From contig JAFABO010000152.1 of assembly GCA_023426005.1 (NCBI GenBank), positions 1-55,174 of the forward strand: DNA of 55,174 nucleotides. Direction: 5' to 3'. The notes under the pieces were generated by a model. The model did no database searches. It saw nothing but the letters and a program-made list of their open reading frames with translations, and was not told the origin of the DNA. Shown piece by piece: positions 18,292 through 27,185 of this stretch (position 1 is its first letter; each line of letters starts with the position of its first letter). Source of the stretch: Bacillota bacterium. Its GTDB lineage: Bacteria > Bacillota > Clostridia > Acetivibrionales > DSM-1351. The position numbers and the translations under genes were made by a program.

Positions 18292-21200
18292 ATGGGAAGC
18301 ATAGTAAAAAGACTTTTTGTTGAAAAGAAGAAACCATATGACGTAGAGGCGCAGGGACTTTTGTCAGACCTGACCGAAACCCTGGGGATAAAGGCTCTGG
18401 AGTGGGTAAAAATAATAAACCGGTATGATATGGAAGGAATCAGTGACCAGGAGTACCAACTGGCACGAAACACTATCTTTTCAGAACCTCCCGTGGATTT
18501 TGCATATGATGAAGAATATGCAATACCTACCGGCTGCAAGGCCTTTGCAGTTGAATACCTGCCGGGACAGTATGACCAGAGAGCCGATTCGGCCGCCCAA
18601 TGCGTACAGCTGCTCACCCAGGGAGAACGCCCTGAAATAAAGGCTGCCAGGGTAATAGTGCTTGGCGGTACAATTTCCCGGCAGGACTTTGCAGCTGTCA
18701 AGAAATTTTATATAAATCCGGTGGAAAGCCGGGAAGCGGGGATGGAAAAGCCTGAGACTCTGAAAACCGCGGTTGAGCAGCCAAAGGATGTGGGAACTGT
18801 CAACGGATTTATAAACATGGATTGGGAGCAGCTTTCCGGTATTCTGAAGGAAATGGGCTTTGCAATGTCTTTTGACGATATTGTGTTCTGCCAGGAGTAT
18901 TTCAAAAATACCGAAAAAAGAGATCCTTCGGTAACTGAAATGAGAATGATAGATACCTACTGGTCGGATCACTGCAGGCATACCACTTTCCTTACCTGCA
19001 TAGATGATGTCAGGTTCCAGCAGGGCAAATATACTAAAGTAATCGAAGAAACTTTTAATGACTACAAGACAGCCAGAGAGGATATTTACAAGGGGCGTTC
19101 CGACAAGGACATATGCCTGATGGATGTTGCGCTCATGGCCATGAAGCAGCTTAAAAAGCAGGGCAGGCTGGAGGATCTGGACCTTTCGGATGAAATCAAT
19201 GCCTGCAGTATTGTTGTTGATGCCGATATAGACGGAAAGAGCGAAGAATGGCTGGTGATGTTCAAGAATGAAACACATAACCATCCCACAGAAATAGAAC
19301 CTTTTGGAGGAGCTGCCACCTGTCTGGGCGGCGCCATCCGCGACCCGCTTTCCGGAAGGGTGTACGTCTATCAGGCAATGAGAGTGACAGGAAGCGGCGA
19401 CCCCAGAAAGAGGATGGAAGAAACCATCCCCGGAAAGCTTCCCCAGAAGAAAATAACCACCGGCGCCGCCGCCGGCTACAGCTCTTACGGCAACCAGATA
19501 GGCCTGGCAACAGGGCAGGTTGCTGAAATATACAATGAGGGCTATGTTGCAAAGAGGATGGAGATAGGTGCAGTAATAGGCGCCGCCCCAAGGAAAAATG
19601 TTGTGCGTATGCAGCCGGCAGCCGGTGACAGGATAATACTGCTGGGGGGCAGGACCGGGAGGGATGGCTGCGGAGGAGCAACAGGTTCATCCAAGGCGCA
19701 TACTGAAGAATCGCTGGTAACCTGCGGGGCTGAAGTACAAAAGGGAAATGCCCCCACCGAGAGAAAGATCCAGCGCCTGTTCAGAAACCCTGAGGTAAGC
19801 ACCTTGATCAAGAGATGCAATGACTTCGGTGCAGGCGGCGTAGCAGTTGCCATCGGGGAACTGGCCGACGGACTTGAAATAAATCTGGATATGGTTCCCA
19901 AGAAATATGAAGGTCTGGACGGAACGGAGCTGGCTATCTCCGAATCCCAGGAGAGAATGGCTGTAGTAGTAGATGCGGCTGATGTGGAAAAATTCATTAA
20001 ATACTCAAACAAAGAAAATCTTGAGGCAGTTGTGGTTGCCGAGGTTACTGAGGCATCCAGGCTTAAGATGACCTGGAGGGGCAAAAACATAGTCGATTTA
20101 AGCCGGGAGTTCCTGAATTCAAACGGAGCAAAGCAAAGAATAGACATTGAGATAACTGCTCCTGATGAGGAAAGCTATTTTGACAGCTATAACAGTATAA
20201 AAATCGAGAATCTCACCGAAAAGTGGATAGAAAACCTTCAGAATTTGAACAGATGCAGTCAGAAAGGGCTTGTGGAGCGTTTTGATTCAACAATAGGTGC
20301 AAATACCGTCCTGATGCCCTTCGGGGGAAAGAACCAGCTCACACCTGCCGAAGGTATGGCTGCAAAGCTGCCGTTAACGGAGGGGGAAACCACTACCGGA
20401 ACCTTGATGTCCTATGGTTACAATCCTGAAATATCCATATGGAGCCCTTTCCACGGTGCAGTATTTGCAGTTGTGGAATCGGTGGCAAAAATTGCAGCCA
20501 TGGGCGGTGACTACAAAAAGATCAGATTGACACTGCAGGAATATTTCGAGAAGCCCGGCAGGGATGCAAAACGCTGGGGCAAGCCTTTAAGCGCACTGCT
20601 GGGTGCATACTATGCGCAAATGAAACTGGGCACTGCCGCAATCGGCGGTAAGGACAGCATGTCGGGCAGTTTCAACGAGCTTGATGTCCCGCCTACTCTT
20701 GTATCCTTTGCCGTGGACACCGTAAATGTAAACAATGTTGTTTCCAATGAGTTTAAAGGGGCTGGAAACAGAGTTGTACTTTTGCCGGTTGGGCTGGACC
20801 AAAATAATCTTCCCGACTTCGAAGAACTGGAGAGGGTTTATGAAGCTGTTCACCAAATGGCTGCCAGGGGGTCAATATTGTCTGCAAGCTCGGTAAGAGA
20901 AGGCGGCATAGCTGAAATAATCAGTAAAATGGCCTTTGGAAATATGACGGGCTTTGAATTTGCCGGAAATATGGAAACGGCAATGCTGTTTAAGCCCCTC
21001 TATGGCTCAATAATAATAGAAGTTAAAGAAAGCGCGGATTTGTCAGCCGTTCTGTCCGGCATAAATTATACGGTGCTTGGTATTACAAATTCCGCTGCCG
21101 AAATAAAGGTTGCAGGAGAAAAAATACCGCTGGCCCTGCTTGCGGAAAAGTGGCAGGCACCTCTGGAAAAGGTGTTCCCAACCAGAGTAAAGCAGCAGAC

Positions 21201-22065
21201 AGCAGCCCCGGTGGAATATAATTATGAAGCCGGAAAAAAAGCAAAGCCATCCGTAAAGCTTGCCAGACCAAGAATTTTTATACCTGTATTTCCGGGCACC
21301 AACTGTGAAGACGATACTAAAAGGGTTTTTGAAAAAGCGGGCGGAATTGTTGAGACCCTGGTTATAAGAAACCTCTCACATACTGATATAGAAGCGTCCA
21401 TTAAAGAGATGGAAAGATTGATCAGCAATTCCCAGATAATAATGATTCCGGGCGGCTTTAGTGCCGGGGATGAACCCGAGGGCTCGGGAAAATTCATCGC
21501 CACAGCTTTCAGAAATCCTGTAATCAGTCAGGCTGTGATGAAGCTGCTAAAAGCGAGGGATGGTCTGGTGCTGGGCATTTGCAACGGCTTCCAGGCATTG
21601 ATGAAGCTTGGCTTGCTGCCCTTCGGGGAAATCAGGGATATTGATGAAAGCTGCCCGACGCTTACCTTCAATACTATCGGACGCCACCAGTCCTGTCTGG
21701 TGAATACCAAGATAACTTCAAATCTTTCACCGTGGCTGAACAACGTAAAGGTTGGAGCCATTCACACGGTAGCCATATCCCACGGTGAGGGCAGATTTAC
21801 AGCCGGCGGTGATGTGCTGGGAACTCTGCGGGCAAAAGGTCAGATAGCTACTCAATATGTCGCTCCGGACGGTAAACCGACATACGATATCAGCTATAAT
21901 CCCAACGGATCGGTAAATGCCATAGAAGGTATTACAAGTCCTGATGGAAGAGTATTCGGAAAGATGGGACACTCCGAGAGAACAGGGGCAAACCTGTATA
22001 AGAATGTGCCCGGAGAGAAGGACCAGCAGTTATTCCAGGCAGGAGTGGACTATTTTAGAGCGTAG
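18292..22065 (+). CDS. purL: Phosphoribosylformylglycinamidine synthase, single-chain
   Basis: 1257 residues, the large fused form in which the PurS-like, synthetase and glutaminase modules are one chain. It converts FGAR, ATP and glutamine to FGAM in purine synthesis. The synthetase core has two AIRS-like halves (HNHPTEIEPFGGAA near 326-340; GGKDSMSGSF near 783-792). The class I glutamine amidotransferase domain spans about 990-1257 with nucleophile C1097 (GICNGFQ), H1164 and E1166 (SHGEGR). The start has CGGAG six bases before the ATG. Many Firmicutes instead use separate purS, purQ and purL genes, and no other pur gene is adjacent here, so this gene is transcribed on its own. Confidence 0.96.
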   Translation: MGSIVKRLFVEKKKPYDVEAQGLLSDLTETLGIKALEWVKIINRYDMEGISDQEYQLARNTIFSEPPVDFAYDEEYAIPTGCKAFAVEYLPGQYDQRADSAAQCVQLLTQGERPEIKAARVIVLGGTISRQDFAAVKKFYINPVESREAGMEKPETLKTAVEQPKDVGTVNGFINMDWEQLSGILKEMGFAMSFDDIVFCQEYFKNTEKRDPSVTEMRMIDTYWSDHCRHTTFLTCIDDVRFQQGKYTKVIEETFNDYKTAREDIYKGRSDKDICLMDVALMAMKQLKKQGRLEDLDLSDEINACSIVVDADIDGKSEEWLVMFKNETHNHPTEIEPFGGAATCLGGAIRDPLSGRVYVYQAMRVTGSGDPRKRMEETIPGKLPQKKITTGAAAGYSSYGNQIGLATGQVAEIYNEGYVAKRMEIGAVIGAAPRKNVVRMQPAAGDRIILLGGRTGRDGCGGATGSSKAHTEESLVTCGAEVQKGNAPTERKIQRLFRNPEVSTLIKRCNDFGAGGVAVAIGELADGLEINLDMVPKKYEGLDGTELAISESQERMAVVVDAADVEKFIKYSNKENLEAVVVAEVTEASRLKMTWRGKNIVDLSREFLNSNGAKQRIDIEITAPDEESYFDSYNSIKIENLTEKWIENLQNLNRCSQKGLVERFDSTIGANTVLMPFGGKNQLTPAEGMAAKLPLTEGETTTGTLMSYGYNPEISIWSPFHGAVFAVVESVAKIAAMGGDYKKIRLTLQEYFEKPGRDAKRWGKPLSALLGAYYAQMKLGTAAIGGKDSMSGSFNELDVPPTLVSFAVDTVNVNNVVSNEFKGAGNRVVLLPVGLDQNNLPDFEELERVYEAVHQMAARGSILSASSVREGGIAEIISKMAFGNMTGFEFAGNMETAMLFKPLYGSIIIEVKESADLSAVLSGINYTVLGITNSAAEIKVAGEKIPLALLAEKWQAPLEKVFPTRVKQQTAAPVEYNYEAGKKAKPSVKLARPRIFIPVFPGTNCEDDTKRVFEKAGGIVETLVIRNLSHTDIEASIKEMERLISNSQIIMIPGGFSAGDEPEGSGKFIATAFRNPVISQAVMKLLKARDGLVLGICNGFQALMKLGLLPFGEIRDIDESCPTLTFNTIGRHQSCLVNTKITSNLSPWLNNVKVGAIHTVAISHGEGRFTAGGDVLGTLRAKGQIATQYVAPDGKPTYDISYNPNGSVNAIEGITSPDGRVFGKMGHSERTGANLYKNVPGEKDQQLFQAGVDYFRA

Positions 22066-22151
22066 AATTTGACTGGAGATTGATGGATATAGAAATAAAT
22101 GTTAAAAATTTAAGTAATTAATCCAAACTTTAGAAAGTACGGGTGTGGTCA

Positions 22152-22589
22152 ATGAAAGAAACTACCGGCAGAAGTTTAAAATACATGGCTATATTTTTGC
22201 TGGGGGCATATCTCTTTTTATTGGCCTACCTTACTTTTTTCAGTTCTCAATATGGCCGAGGAAACGGGCTGCGGGGAATAAATATTGTTCCGTTCTCAAC
22301 CATAGTGCAATATTTGACCCGTCATATGGGAACCCGCAATATAATAGTAAACCTGGCAGGAAATATAGCGGCATTCATGCCGATGGGTTTTCTATTGCCG
22401 TTAGCTTTTAAAAGTATGAAAAAATTCAGCAGGGTAATTGCTGCTTCCATTTTTGCAACAGTTCTTATTGAAGTTGTTCAATATCTGACAGGTTCAGGAA
22501 TAAGCGATATTGATGATATTTTTCTGAATGTCCTCGGAGGTATATCAGGGTATCTCCTCTATAAAGCGCTGTTTATCATAAAATCTTAA
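22152..22589 (+). CDS. VanZ-like membrane protein
   Basis: 145 residues from the ATG at 22152; an in-frame GTG at 22143 would add three residues. Four membrane helices are visible (about 10-30, 62-82, 91-110 and 118-140), with the family motif region NIVPFSTI and the conserved SGISDIDDIFLNVLGG near 113-130. VanZ-family proteins are linked to low-level teicoplanin resistance and cell-surface changes, though most homologues outside van clusters have no tested role. No van genes are nearby. No strong ribosome binding site is seen, only GGGTGTGG upstream. It lies 86 bases after purL and could be read from it. Confidence 0.85.
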   Translation: MKETTGRSLKYMAIFLLGAYLFLLAYLTFFSSQYGRGNGLRGINIVPFSTIVQYLTRHMGTRNIIVNLAGNIAAFMPMGFLLPLAFKSMKKFSRVIAASIFATVLIEVVQYLTGSGISDIDDIFLNVLGGISGYLLYKALFIIKS

Positions 22590-22774
22590 ATCATTAAAAG
22601 AATTATTTCCTGAACTTCTAAAAGATCTAAAAAGAATAATATTATAATATATATGGCAATACTTATACAGCGTATTAAAAGCTGCAGTATATCCGGGCAT
22701 TGATGGGTTTTGTTTCCTTGCAGTCAACGGAAAAAAATGTTATTATGAGAACTGGTTAAATGTCTATTGATTAC

Positions 22775-22824
22775 ATTTTGCGGCCGCTATGCGGCTCAAG
22801 CCATAGAATGGCTTAGGAGGTTAA
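22775..22824 (+). promoter_or_regulatory. Tandem-hairpin leader ending at a ribosome binding site (copy 2)
   Basis: Same module as at 1748-1798. Stem 1: GCCGC (22783-22787) with GCGGC (22791-22795), loop TAT. Stem 2: AAGCCAT (22798-22804) with ATGGCTT (22808-22814), loop AGA. AGGAGG (22815-22820) abuts stem 2, and the ATG is at 22826. Against copy 1 there are five substitutions and one indel in 50 bases, none within a stem. Confidence 0.75.
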
Positions 22825-22825
22825 T

Positions 22826-23626
22826 ATGAAGATATCTTTTTCTACGCTGGGCTGTCCTGGCTGGAGTTGGGAGGATATGCTCTCGACAGCGAAGGACATC
22901 GGCTTTGATGGTATTGAAATTCGAGGTATAGGAAATGAATTGTATGCACCCAGAGCTAAACAATTTGCTGTTGAAAATATTGATTTGACTAAAAAGAAGC
23001 TTGCTAAAATAGGTCTTGAAATACCATGTCTGACCTCCGCAAGTTATTTATTTGATAAAGCAAATATTGATAAGCATATTCAGGAAGCACAGGACTATAT
23101 TGAACTTGCTTCCCAAATCGGTACACCTTATGTCAGGGTATTGGGAGATGCACAGCCTCAGCCCGGCGATGTTGATATTGATTTTGTAGTTGATAACCTC
23201 AAAAAGCTTTCAGTAAGGGCTCAAGAGAAAGAGGTAAAACTTCTTGTAGAAACAAACGGAGTTTTTGCAGCTTCAAAAGTATTGAAGACAGCCATTGAAA
23301 AGGTGGCATCGGATTATGTGGGAGTACTGTGGGATGTCCATCATCCAATCAGATTTTTCAACGAGTCTGTAGAAGAAACTTTTGAAAATCTGAAGAACCA
23401 TATTTCCTTTATTCATATTAAAGATTCAATAGTGGTTGATGGCGTTATAAAGTATAGGATGATGGGACACGGTGATATTCCCATAAAGAGTATAGTCAGA
23501 ATACTTAAGGAAAATGACTATAAGGGATATCTTTCTCTTGAATGGGTAAAGAGATGGTGCCTTGATCTCGAGGAGCCGGGAATAGTTTTTTCACATTATG
23601 CCGGTTACATGAAAAGTCTGATTTAA
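22826..23626 (+). CDS. Sugar phosphate isomerase/epimerase family protein (TIM barrel)
   Basis: 266 residues of the AP endonuclease 2 / xylose isomerase-like TIM barrel superfamily. Visible family features are the N-terminal FSTLGCPGWSWEDML, GFDGIEIRG, the metal-ligand candidates E in LLVETNG (about 142) and D/H in LWDVHHP (about 170-174), HIKDS (about 199) and the C-terminal SLEWVKRW (about 236). Members include hydroxypyruvate isomerase, inosose dehydratase and tagatose epimerase; the substrate cannot be chosen from sequence alone. AGGAGG precedes the ATG by five bases, directly after the second copy of a two-hairpin leader. It appears monocistronic; no sugar transporter or kinase lies beside it. 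Confidence 0.88.
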   Translation: MKISFSTLGCPGWSWEDMLSTAKDIGFDGIEIRGIGNELYAPRAKQFAVENIDLTKKKLAKIGLEIPCLTSASYLFDKANIDKHIQEAQDYIELASQIGTPYVRVLGDAQPQPGDVDIDFVVDNLKKLSVRAQEKEVKLLVETNGVFAASKVLKTAIEKVASDYVGVLWDVHHPIRFFNESVEETFENLKNHISFIHIKDSIVVDGVIKYRMMGHGDIPIKSIVRILKENDYKGYLSLEWVKRWCLDLEEPGIVFSHYAGYMKSLI

Positions 23627-23660
23627 TCAGTTGAGCTTGAGAAATATTTTTACTAATTAG

Positions 23661-23690
23661 CCTGTCCATTCTCCAAATGAGGTGGACAGG
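23661..23690. repeat. Inverted repeat upstream of the lipoprotein promoter
   Basis: CCTGTCCA (23661-23668) and TGGACAGG (23683-23690) are perfect 8-base arms with a 14-base loop. There is no T tract, so it could be a weak terminator for the preceding gene or an operator just upstream of the promoter at 23697. Confidence 0.5.
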
Positions 23691-23696
23691 AAATAT

Positions 23697-23726
23697 TTGA
23701 GTTTATATGGGATAATGTGGTATTAT
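23697..23726 (+). promoter_or_regulatory. Candidate sigma-A promoter of the DUF4097 lipoprotein gene
   Basis: TTGAGT (23697-23702) and TATTAT (23721-23726) are separated by 18 bases, about 30 bases before the start codon. Confidence 0.5.
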
Positions 23727-23756
23727 TCTTGCGATAATATATTGCAGGAGACTACT

Positions 23757-24566
23757 ATGAAGAGATTAACCATATATATTCTGTTTCTACTTACAGCAAT
23801 TCTTTTTACAGGCTGCGGCCGGCAGGCTGTTACCCCTCACAAGCAAAGCTCCTATCAATATAAGAATTCTACAATTGAATTGAATAAAAAAGTAAAATCC
23901 CTGGATATTTCCGTAGACTCGGGGGAACTTCGGATATTCTGCTGGGACAAGCCCGAAATAAGCTGCGAAATCAAACATACTGTCAGGGACAAAAAAACTG
24001 ATGAGCAGCTTCAAAAGCTTCTTAATAAATTTTCAGTCAAGAGCACGGTTGAGGATAATACCTGCCATATTTCAGTAGACTATGATGGAAATATCAAAAA
24101 TTCAAATGATATTTTCTCAGAAATCAAACTTACAATTCCACGGCGGATCAACAGCATTGAGCTGGTACAGGAACAGGGGAGTTTTGTGGTAGAAGATAAA
24201 TTCGAAGGAAGTATAAAAGCAAAGCTGGAAGCTGCAAGCGCAGAGATTAAAGTCTTATACGGCTCTATGTCAGTACATTGTGAAAATGGAAATGTCAGGC
24301 TGAATTCCGGCAGATTGACCGGAGCATCGGATGTAAAAATTGAAAAAGGGAATATATATGTAAAAGCCGAATGTCAAAGCAAGTCTGTCTATTCCTTTGA
24401 AACCGTGACAGGGAATATTGATTTAACCTTTCCGGTCACATCGGCTATAAGCCTTGACGCAGTCGGCACCATATCCCATAATCAATTTACCGGATCAGAG
24501 GGAGATATAAAAGTCAAATCCAGTACAAAATTTGGCAAATTATCAATTAATGGATACAAAAATTGA
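23757..24566 (+). CDS. DUF4097-type surface lipoprotein
   Basis: 269 residues from the ATG at 23757, which has AGGAG seven bases upstream; a frame-open ATG at 23682 lies inside the promoter region and is rejected. Residues 1-19 are a lipoprotein signal and C20 the lipidation site (LFTGC). The rest is a repetitive beta-strand protein of the DUF4097 (putative adhesin, right-handed beta-helix) type, with patterns such as VKSLDISVDSGELRIF and IEKGNIYVKAE. It should be anchored outside the membrane. Members often accompany DUF1700 or sigma-factor genes; none is here. Its function is unknown. It precedes the Tad locus but has its own promoter and is probably separate. Confidence 0.82.
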   Translation: MKRLTIYILFLLTAILFTGCGRQAVTPHKQSSYQYKNSTIELNKKVKSLDISVDSGELRIFCWDKPEISCEIKHTVRDKKTDEQLQKLLNKFSVKSTVEDNTCHISVDYDGNIKNSNDIFSEIKLTIPRRINSIELVQEQGSFVVEDKFEGSIKAKLEAASAEIKVLYGSMSVHCENGNVRLNSGRLTGASDVKIEKGNIYVKAECQSKSVYSFETVTGNIDLTFPVTSAISLDAVGTISHNQFTGSEGDIKVKSSTKFGKLSINGYKN

Positions 24567-24604
24567 GAAAAATGAAATAAATTAACAAATTTAGAAAAAA
24601 CATG

Positions 24605-24633
24605 TTGACAAAAAATAAATATGTATTTATAAT
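24605..24633 (+). promoter_or_regulatory. Consensus sigma-A promoter of the Tad pilus operon
   Basis: TTGACA (24605-24610), a 17-base spacer and TATAAT (24628-24633) match the sigma-A consensus at all 12 positions. The leader is about 85 bases. No operator is evident. Confidence 0.85.
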
Positions 24634-24724
24634 TTAAATAGATCGTTAAAAACCTTCTCATTTTCCAATTCGTTTTTACTTTTAGAGAGATTTATATATA
24701 TTACAAAAGAACTGGAGAAAGCTA

Positions 24725-25834
24725 ATGTCACTCATAAAAATAATGATTATGGACGATGATGATGAATATTCGTTCAATCTGTGCAATTCTCTTACCCATA
24801 ATTTTTCTGAAACCCTGCTTGTAAATTATTGCAGCAATTCCTATAACATTGAAGAATGGATAAAAAAAATCGACCCCGACATTGTTCTCACCTGTGAAAA
24901 GTATTATTTCCAAATAAAAAAATATTTTGCAAAGCCGGTCTTTATCTTATCATCAGGAACCACAGAGAGCAGCTTTTCAGATATACCTTCGATCTATAAG
25001 TATAAGGAAGTCGATAAAATTGCCGGAGATATTATCAATGGCTTTATAAATACAGGAAATATTATAAAAAATACTAAAGAAAAAAGCGCAAAAGTAATAG
25101 CCGTCTACTCTGCTTCGGGCAGTGTCGGAAAAACCTTCGTTGCTATGGGAATAAGTTCATTTTGCTCTCTATCCGGTCTAAAGGTTTTCTATCTGAATCT
25201 TGAACAGTTTCAATCCACAAATTTCTTTTTTTCCTGCAATGCGGAATACTCATTATCTGAAATCATTTATTATGTACAACAGAGGGACAGGAATCTATTA
25301 TCAAAGCTTCCAGCCCTGTGGTGTCAGGATACTCCTACAAATATTTTTTATTTCAAGGAGGCAAAGCATCCCTTTGAAATAAATGAGCTGCTTCCCGGGG
25401 ATATTGAATTCCTCATGAATATGCTGAAGGAATGCGGAAAATATGACCTTATTATTATTGATATGGATTCGAAATTCGATTCCAACTCAATTGAAGTTTT
25501 TGTAAACGCCGATGAAGTTATATATATTATTACTGATGAAGAAATATGTTTACATAAAACAAAAATCTTTATTGAAAGTTTAAGTATGCTTTCAAATACA
25601 ACCGGTCAATATTCTTATTTGTCACATAAATTTTTCTATGTTGCAAATAAAGTATCAAATCAGGATCTCCCATTATTCACACAATTCCTGTCTAAAGAAA
25701 GTTTCATTTCTAAAATTCCCTTCAATGAAATTGTCAATTCAAAAAAGTTCAGTATAATGGGAGGACCTGAGAAAATATGCAATTCCCTGAAAGAAATCGC
25801 CGGCAGATATATCAGCAGTGAACCTGGAGGCTAG
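24725..25834 (+). CDS. TadZ/CpaE-like pilus assembly protein
   Basis: 369 residues. Residues 1-110 look like an atypical receiver domain (MIMDDDDEYSFNLC at the N-terminus). Residues 121-369 are a MinD/ParA-like ATPase fold with a deviant Walker A, SGSVGKT (131-137): K136 is kept but the usual KGGVGKT signature lysine at the motif start is missing. LIIIDMDS (about 244-251) is the Walker B-like strand. This two-domain form matches TadZ/CpaE, which localises the Tad secretion machinery at the membrane or pole. It is the first gene of the operon and ends 3 bases before the tadA start. Confidence 0.85.
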   Translation: MSLIKIMIMDDDDEYSFNLCNSLTHNFSETLLVNYCSNSYNIEEWIKKIDPDIVLTCEKYYFQIKKYFAKPVFILSSGTTESSFSDIPSIYKYKEVDKIAGDIINGFINTGNIIKNTKEKSAKVIAVYSASGSVGKTFVAMGISSFCSLSGLKVFYLNLEQFQSTNFFFSCNAEYSLSEIIYYVQQRDRNLLSKLPALWCQDTPTNIFYFKEAKHPFEINELLPGDIEFLMNMLKECGKYDLIIIDMDSKFDSNSIEVFVNADEVIYIITDEEICLHKTKIFIESLSMLSNTTGQYSYLSHKFFYVANKVSNQDLPLFTQFLSKESFISKIPFNEIVNSKKFSIMGGPEKICNSLKEIAGRYISSEPGG

Positions 25835-25837
25835 CAA

Positions 25838-27073
25838 TTGAATCAGAACCTGGTAAATGAAATTAAAGCAGTTATAAGTGAAAGAATTGATTTAAAGCGG
25901 AATTTATCTGATGAAGAAATCAATGAAATAATTGAAAAATCGGTATTCGAAAAATCGAGAGAAGTTATTTTAAGTACCTGTGAAAAAAGAGAAATAATAT
26001 CGGTCATTTTTAATTCCCTGCGAAGACTTGATATTATCCAGCCCGTGCTTGAGGACCCCGGTATTACTGAGATAATGATAAACGGGCCGGATAACATTTT
26101 TATTGAGAAGAATGGAAAAAGCGAAAGGCTTGATCTACATTTTGAATCTTCGCAAAAGCTGGAAGATATAATCCAGGTAATGGTAACGGCTGTAAACAGA
26201 ACGGTCAATGAGTCTACACCTATTGTTGATGCCAGACTCAAAGATGGTTCGAGAATAAATGTAGTTCTTCCGCCCATTGCTCTTAATGGGCCAATAGTTA
26301 CCATCAGGAAGTTTCCCGACAAACCAGTTGATATGGAAACGCTTGTAGAACTTGGGTCATTAACGGCTGAGACCGCTGACGCTCTGAGAAAATTAGTAAT
26401 CGCAAAATACAATATCTTTATCAGCGGCGGAACCGGTTCAGGAAAAACTACCTTTCTCAACGCATTATCCAATTATATCCCACGGGATGAGAGGATCATT
26501 ACAATAGAAGATTCTGCGGAACTTCAAATAAACAATATCCCAAACCTTGTCAGTCTTGAGACCAGAAATGCAAATCTGGAGGGAAGAGGCGAGATCACCA
26601 TCAGGGATCTGATAAAAACCTCTCTTAGAATGAGGCCAAACAGAATCATAGTGGGTGAAGTAAGGGGCTCTGAAGCTATTGACATGTTGCAGGCAATGAA
26701 TACGGGTCATGACGGTTCACTTTCAACAGGCCATGCCAATTCGGCCATGGATATGCTGTCAAGGCTTGAAACAATGATATTGAGTTCATCGGCCATACCC
26801 CTTGAAGCAGTACGTAAGCAGATAGCTTCAGCAATAGATATAATTATTTTTCTGTCGAGATTGAGGGATAAATCAAGAAGAACACTTGAAATTTCAGAAG
26901 TGCTGGGCCTTGAAAACGGACACTTTAAGCTCAATCCCCTGTTTAGCTTTGAAGAGGCTGATGGTAACAATACCTGCTTGACCGGCAAGGTTACCGGATG
27001 TCTGGTAAGAAGTGCAAATCCGTTGATCAATACTCAAAAGTTGATAAATGCAGGCTTATTATGTGATATATAG
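25838..27073 (+). CDS. tadA: Tad secretion ATPase TadA/CpaF
   Basis: 411 residues of the type II/IV secretion ATPase family, CpaF/TadA branch. Walker A GGTGSGKTT is at 197-205, the Asp box and Walker B region (IIVGEVRGSEAIDMLQAM) near 268-285, and the His box SLSTGHANSAMDML near 292-305. It should hexamerise at the membrane and power pilus assembly. The start is TTG at 25838, supported by TGGAGG and by its position three bases after the tadZ stop. A C-terminal extension of about 50 residues follows the core. tadB and tadC follow, as in other Tad loci. Confidence 0.94.
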   Translation: MNQNLVNEIKAVISERIDLKRNLSDEEINEIIEKSVFEKSREVILSTCEKREIISVIFNSLRRLDIIQPVLEDPGITEIMINGPDNIFIEKNGKSERLDLHFESSQKLEDIIQVMVTAVNRTVNESTPIVDARLKDGSRINVVLPPIALNGPIVTIRKFPDKPVDMETLVELGSLTAETADALRKLVIAKYNIFISGGTGSGKTTFLNALSNYIPRDERIITIEDSAELQINNIPNLVSLETRNANLEGRGEITIRDLIKTSLRMRPNRIIVGEVRGSEAIDMLQAMNTGHDGSLSTGHANSAMDMLSRLETMILSSSAIPLEAVRKQIASAIDIIIFLSRLRDKSRRTLEISEVLGLENGHFKLNPLFSFEEADGNNTCLTGKVTGCLVRSANPLINTQKLINAGLLCDI

Positions 27074-27185
27074 TATATGTCAGTGGATATGGCTCTATTT
27101 GCTGTGGGAATAAGTCGGTGCCAGCGCATAAATATCTTAAATGTGCAGGTATAGATCTCCGCTGATGTTTAAGGAGTGATAGCTT

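Noticed and set aside
18481..19284. 267-residue minus-strand frame inside purL
   Set aside because: It overlaps the conserved synthetase core; composition reflects the opposite strand of a real gene.
19542..20147. 201-residue minus-strand frame inside purL
   Set aside because: Shadow of the purL coding sequence.
25843..26472. 209-residue minus-strand frame inside tadA
   Set aside because: Shadow of the ATPase gene; no family features.
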